From Pyronema omphalodes (Eukaryota; Ascomycota; Pezizomycetes; Pezizales; Pyronemataceae), in assembly GCA_024516155.1 (NCBI GenBank), contig JAJJXM010000011.1, forward strand, positions 186,001 through 250,000: a stretch of DNA of 64,000 nucleotides, read 5' to 3'. Below are positions 60,194 to 64,000 of this stretch, in pieces. Position 1 is the first letter of the stretch, and each line of letters opens with the position of its first letter. The translations under genes were made by a program, and so were the position numbers. The notes under the pieces are model-generated. The model worked only from the letters and a program-made list of their open reading frames with translations. It made no database searches and had not been told where the DNA came from.

Positions 60194-61139
60194 TACTCGT
60201 GCCAAGGTGGCGCTAATGCACCACCCCCGGTCACTCGCATGCTCGTGAACCGTGGGCACTTCTACTTTTGCCCAGGGCAGAGCTGTGCCCAATTTACTGT
60301 TTTTCCAGACATTACAGTACTTTTTACCCACCCCATCAATTCCAATTTACTCAAATATTTTATATATGGATAATATATATATATATATAAATTCAATATT
60401 CCAGGTATTCGCAAGTTAATATCATGTTGTGGTGGGCCGTGGTGTTGGAATTTATGTTGTGTGTTCGGGTTGACATTTTTCATGCTCGTGCGAGATTTCA
60501 ACAACCAATGAACCGATTGAGATAATTTTTGAACCGTTGGAATCGCACGTATTCATTTAGTTGAATAGACATTTTACATCATTTGTAAATTGCTGTTGTT
60601 GCGGTTGATATGAATCAAATGATCATTGTTGAGTTAACAACGGCACCATTTTGCGTTGGCCGAGCACGGGCTTTGAGCAACATCGCGACGCAACTCAACA
60701 CCGCGCAAAATTCACATCGCGATGTCAACCAGACAACAACAACAATCTGAAGATAACCTAAAATCTCTGTTTGACTAAATAAATATGCGCGATTCTGACG
60801 GTTCAAAAATTATCCTCATCGGTTCATTGGTTGTTGAAATCTCGCACGAGCATGAAAAATGTCAACCCGAACACACAACATAAATTCCAACACCACGGCC
60901 CACCACAACATGATATTAACTTGCGAATACCTGGAATATTGAATTTATATATATATATATTATCCATATATAAAATATTTGAGTAAATTGGAATTGATGG
61001 TGTGGGTAAAAAGTACTGTAATGTCTGGAAAAACAGTAAATTGGGCACAGCTCTGCCCTGGGCAAACGTAGAAGTGCCCACGGTTCACGAGCATGCGAGT
61101 GACCGGGGGTGGTGCATTAGCGCCACCTTGGCACGAGTA
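60194..61139. mobile_element. Foldback/MITE-like element with ~345-bp inverted arms
   Basis: A left arm from 60194 to about 60540 is repeated in reverse complement from about 60791 to 61139. The arms differ by only a few bases in the stretches compared (for example CTACTTTTGCC against CTACGTTTGCC). They begin CTCGTGCCAAGGTGGCGC, and each end is flanked by TA, the target duplication of the Tc1/mariner group. The middle (~250 bp) is unique, though weaker arm similarity continues some way into it. The arms contain an AT dinucleotide run near 60376-60390 and its mirror. No transposase frame is present, so the element would be non-autonomous. A frame repeated in both arms ends in the same residues only because the arms are copies. 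Confidence 0.85.
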
Positions 61140-61518
61140 AGGGTTAGTGCCATGCTCACGGGCTGTATCCCTGCGAGGCGCCCACCTGAAAGACACTCCC
61201 TAGGTTAGTTCATCGACAGCAATACTCTTTGTTTTTATTTTTTAATTAAAGCCATATTTTCCAATGAGAGTTCCTACCACCATCGTGCTTCATGCCGTTG
61301 GCAAGAGTTCAAAATTGAGGCTGTTCAACCAGCTCTTTTATTCGTATGACAGGTATCCGTATCCAGCTTAACAGACAAACATAAAGTACATAGCATCTGA
61401 TATAATGAAAAGCAAAAACAGAAAAAAACAGAGATATACGTAATGAAAAGAAAAAAAATACAGTCATAACCTACGAAACGAATCCGAAAACCCCTCAACT
61501 CCAGCAATCATGAATCAT
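61140..61518. other. Intergenic, 3' flank of the monooxygenase
   Basis: Short A/T-rich flank between the foldback element and the monooxygenase stop. Nothing else is seen. Confidence 0.6.
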
Positions 61519-63775
<2,257 letters not shown>

Positions 63776-64000
63776 TATATCTTATCTCTGTTGGAAATTT
63801 CTTGAGACGGGAGGTTGTATGTGCCTGTATATTGATATCTTCGAAGCTGGAGATGCTGATGGACGGCGGGGGTGTTTTAAATATTCCACAGAATTCTGTA
63901 CGACAGATGATCTTCCGCAGCAACAAATAAAAAATCCTTCAAAAAACAAGTAGACAAAGGTATCTCAAGAGTACTATATAAAAAAAAATTCTAAAGTCTG
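63776..64000. other. Monooxygenase promoter region at the right edge
   Basis: Upstream of the minus-strand monooxygenase. No further gene is visible before the window ends. Confidence 0.5.

Noticed and set aside
60158..60373. 71-codon frame shared with 60960-61196 on the other strand
   Set aside because: The two frames are identical in sequence only because they lie in the two arms of the inverted repeat; no start context or homology supports a protein.

Overview
The window is nuclear DNA of a filamentous ascomycete (Pezizomycotina). The support is many short spliceosomal introns (mostly 48-100 bp, GT..AG, often with CTAAC/CTGAC-like branch points), fungal-only families (DRE2, VTC1, STF2-like, HSP12, a fungal hybrid histidine kinase, an AHC1-like protein), long gene-poor intergenic stretches and G/C homopolymer tracts. 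The wide gene spacing would fit an early-diverging class such as Orbiliomycetes or Pezizomycetes, but that placement is inference. I reassembled gene models by hand from splice sites and reading-frame continuity; none was checked against transcripts.

Layout. 0-5 kb: a small hypothetical gene and the TFIIA large subunit. 5-18 kb: long intergenic DNA with GRX5, an HSP12-like stress protein and an intronless secreted beta-lactamase-like hydrolase. 18.7-22 kb: a five-exon 990-aa protein of unknown function on the minus strand, possibly immunity-related, followed by a 4.7 kb gene desert. 26.7-32.5 kb: a 12-exon amino-acid permease, convergent with a minus-strand pair made of a p24 cargo receptor and a Tctex-type dynein light chain. 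The dynein gene has four small exons and is easily missed. 32.5-38.9 kb: low-complexity DNA with one weak gene candidate. 38.9-53.4 kb: the gene-dense part, with an AHC1-like zinc-finger protein, a SCY1-like pseudokinase, an STF2-like protein, DRE2, a syntaxin-like SNARE and VTC1. 54.7-59.3 kb: a 1488-aa hybrid histidine kinase. 60.2-61.1 kb: a foldback element with ~345-bp inverted arms and TA flanks. 61.5-63.8 kb: a phenol 2-monooxygenase-family flavoprotein.

The genes are mostly housekeeping and do not form a cluster. Themes that recur are Fe-S assembly (GRX5, DRE2), membrane traffic (p24, SNARE, SCY1-like, dynein light chain) and RNA polymerase II transcription (TFIIA, AHC1-like). The most notable non-routine items are the foldback element, an in-frame TAG near the end of the AHC1-like gene followed by 32 open codons, an in-frame tandem repeat inside the kinase receiver domain, and the unclassified 990-aa protein.
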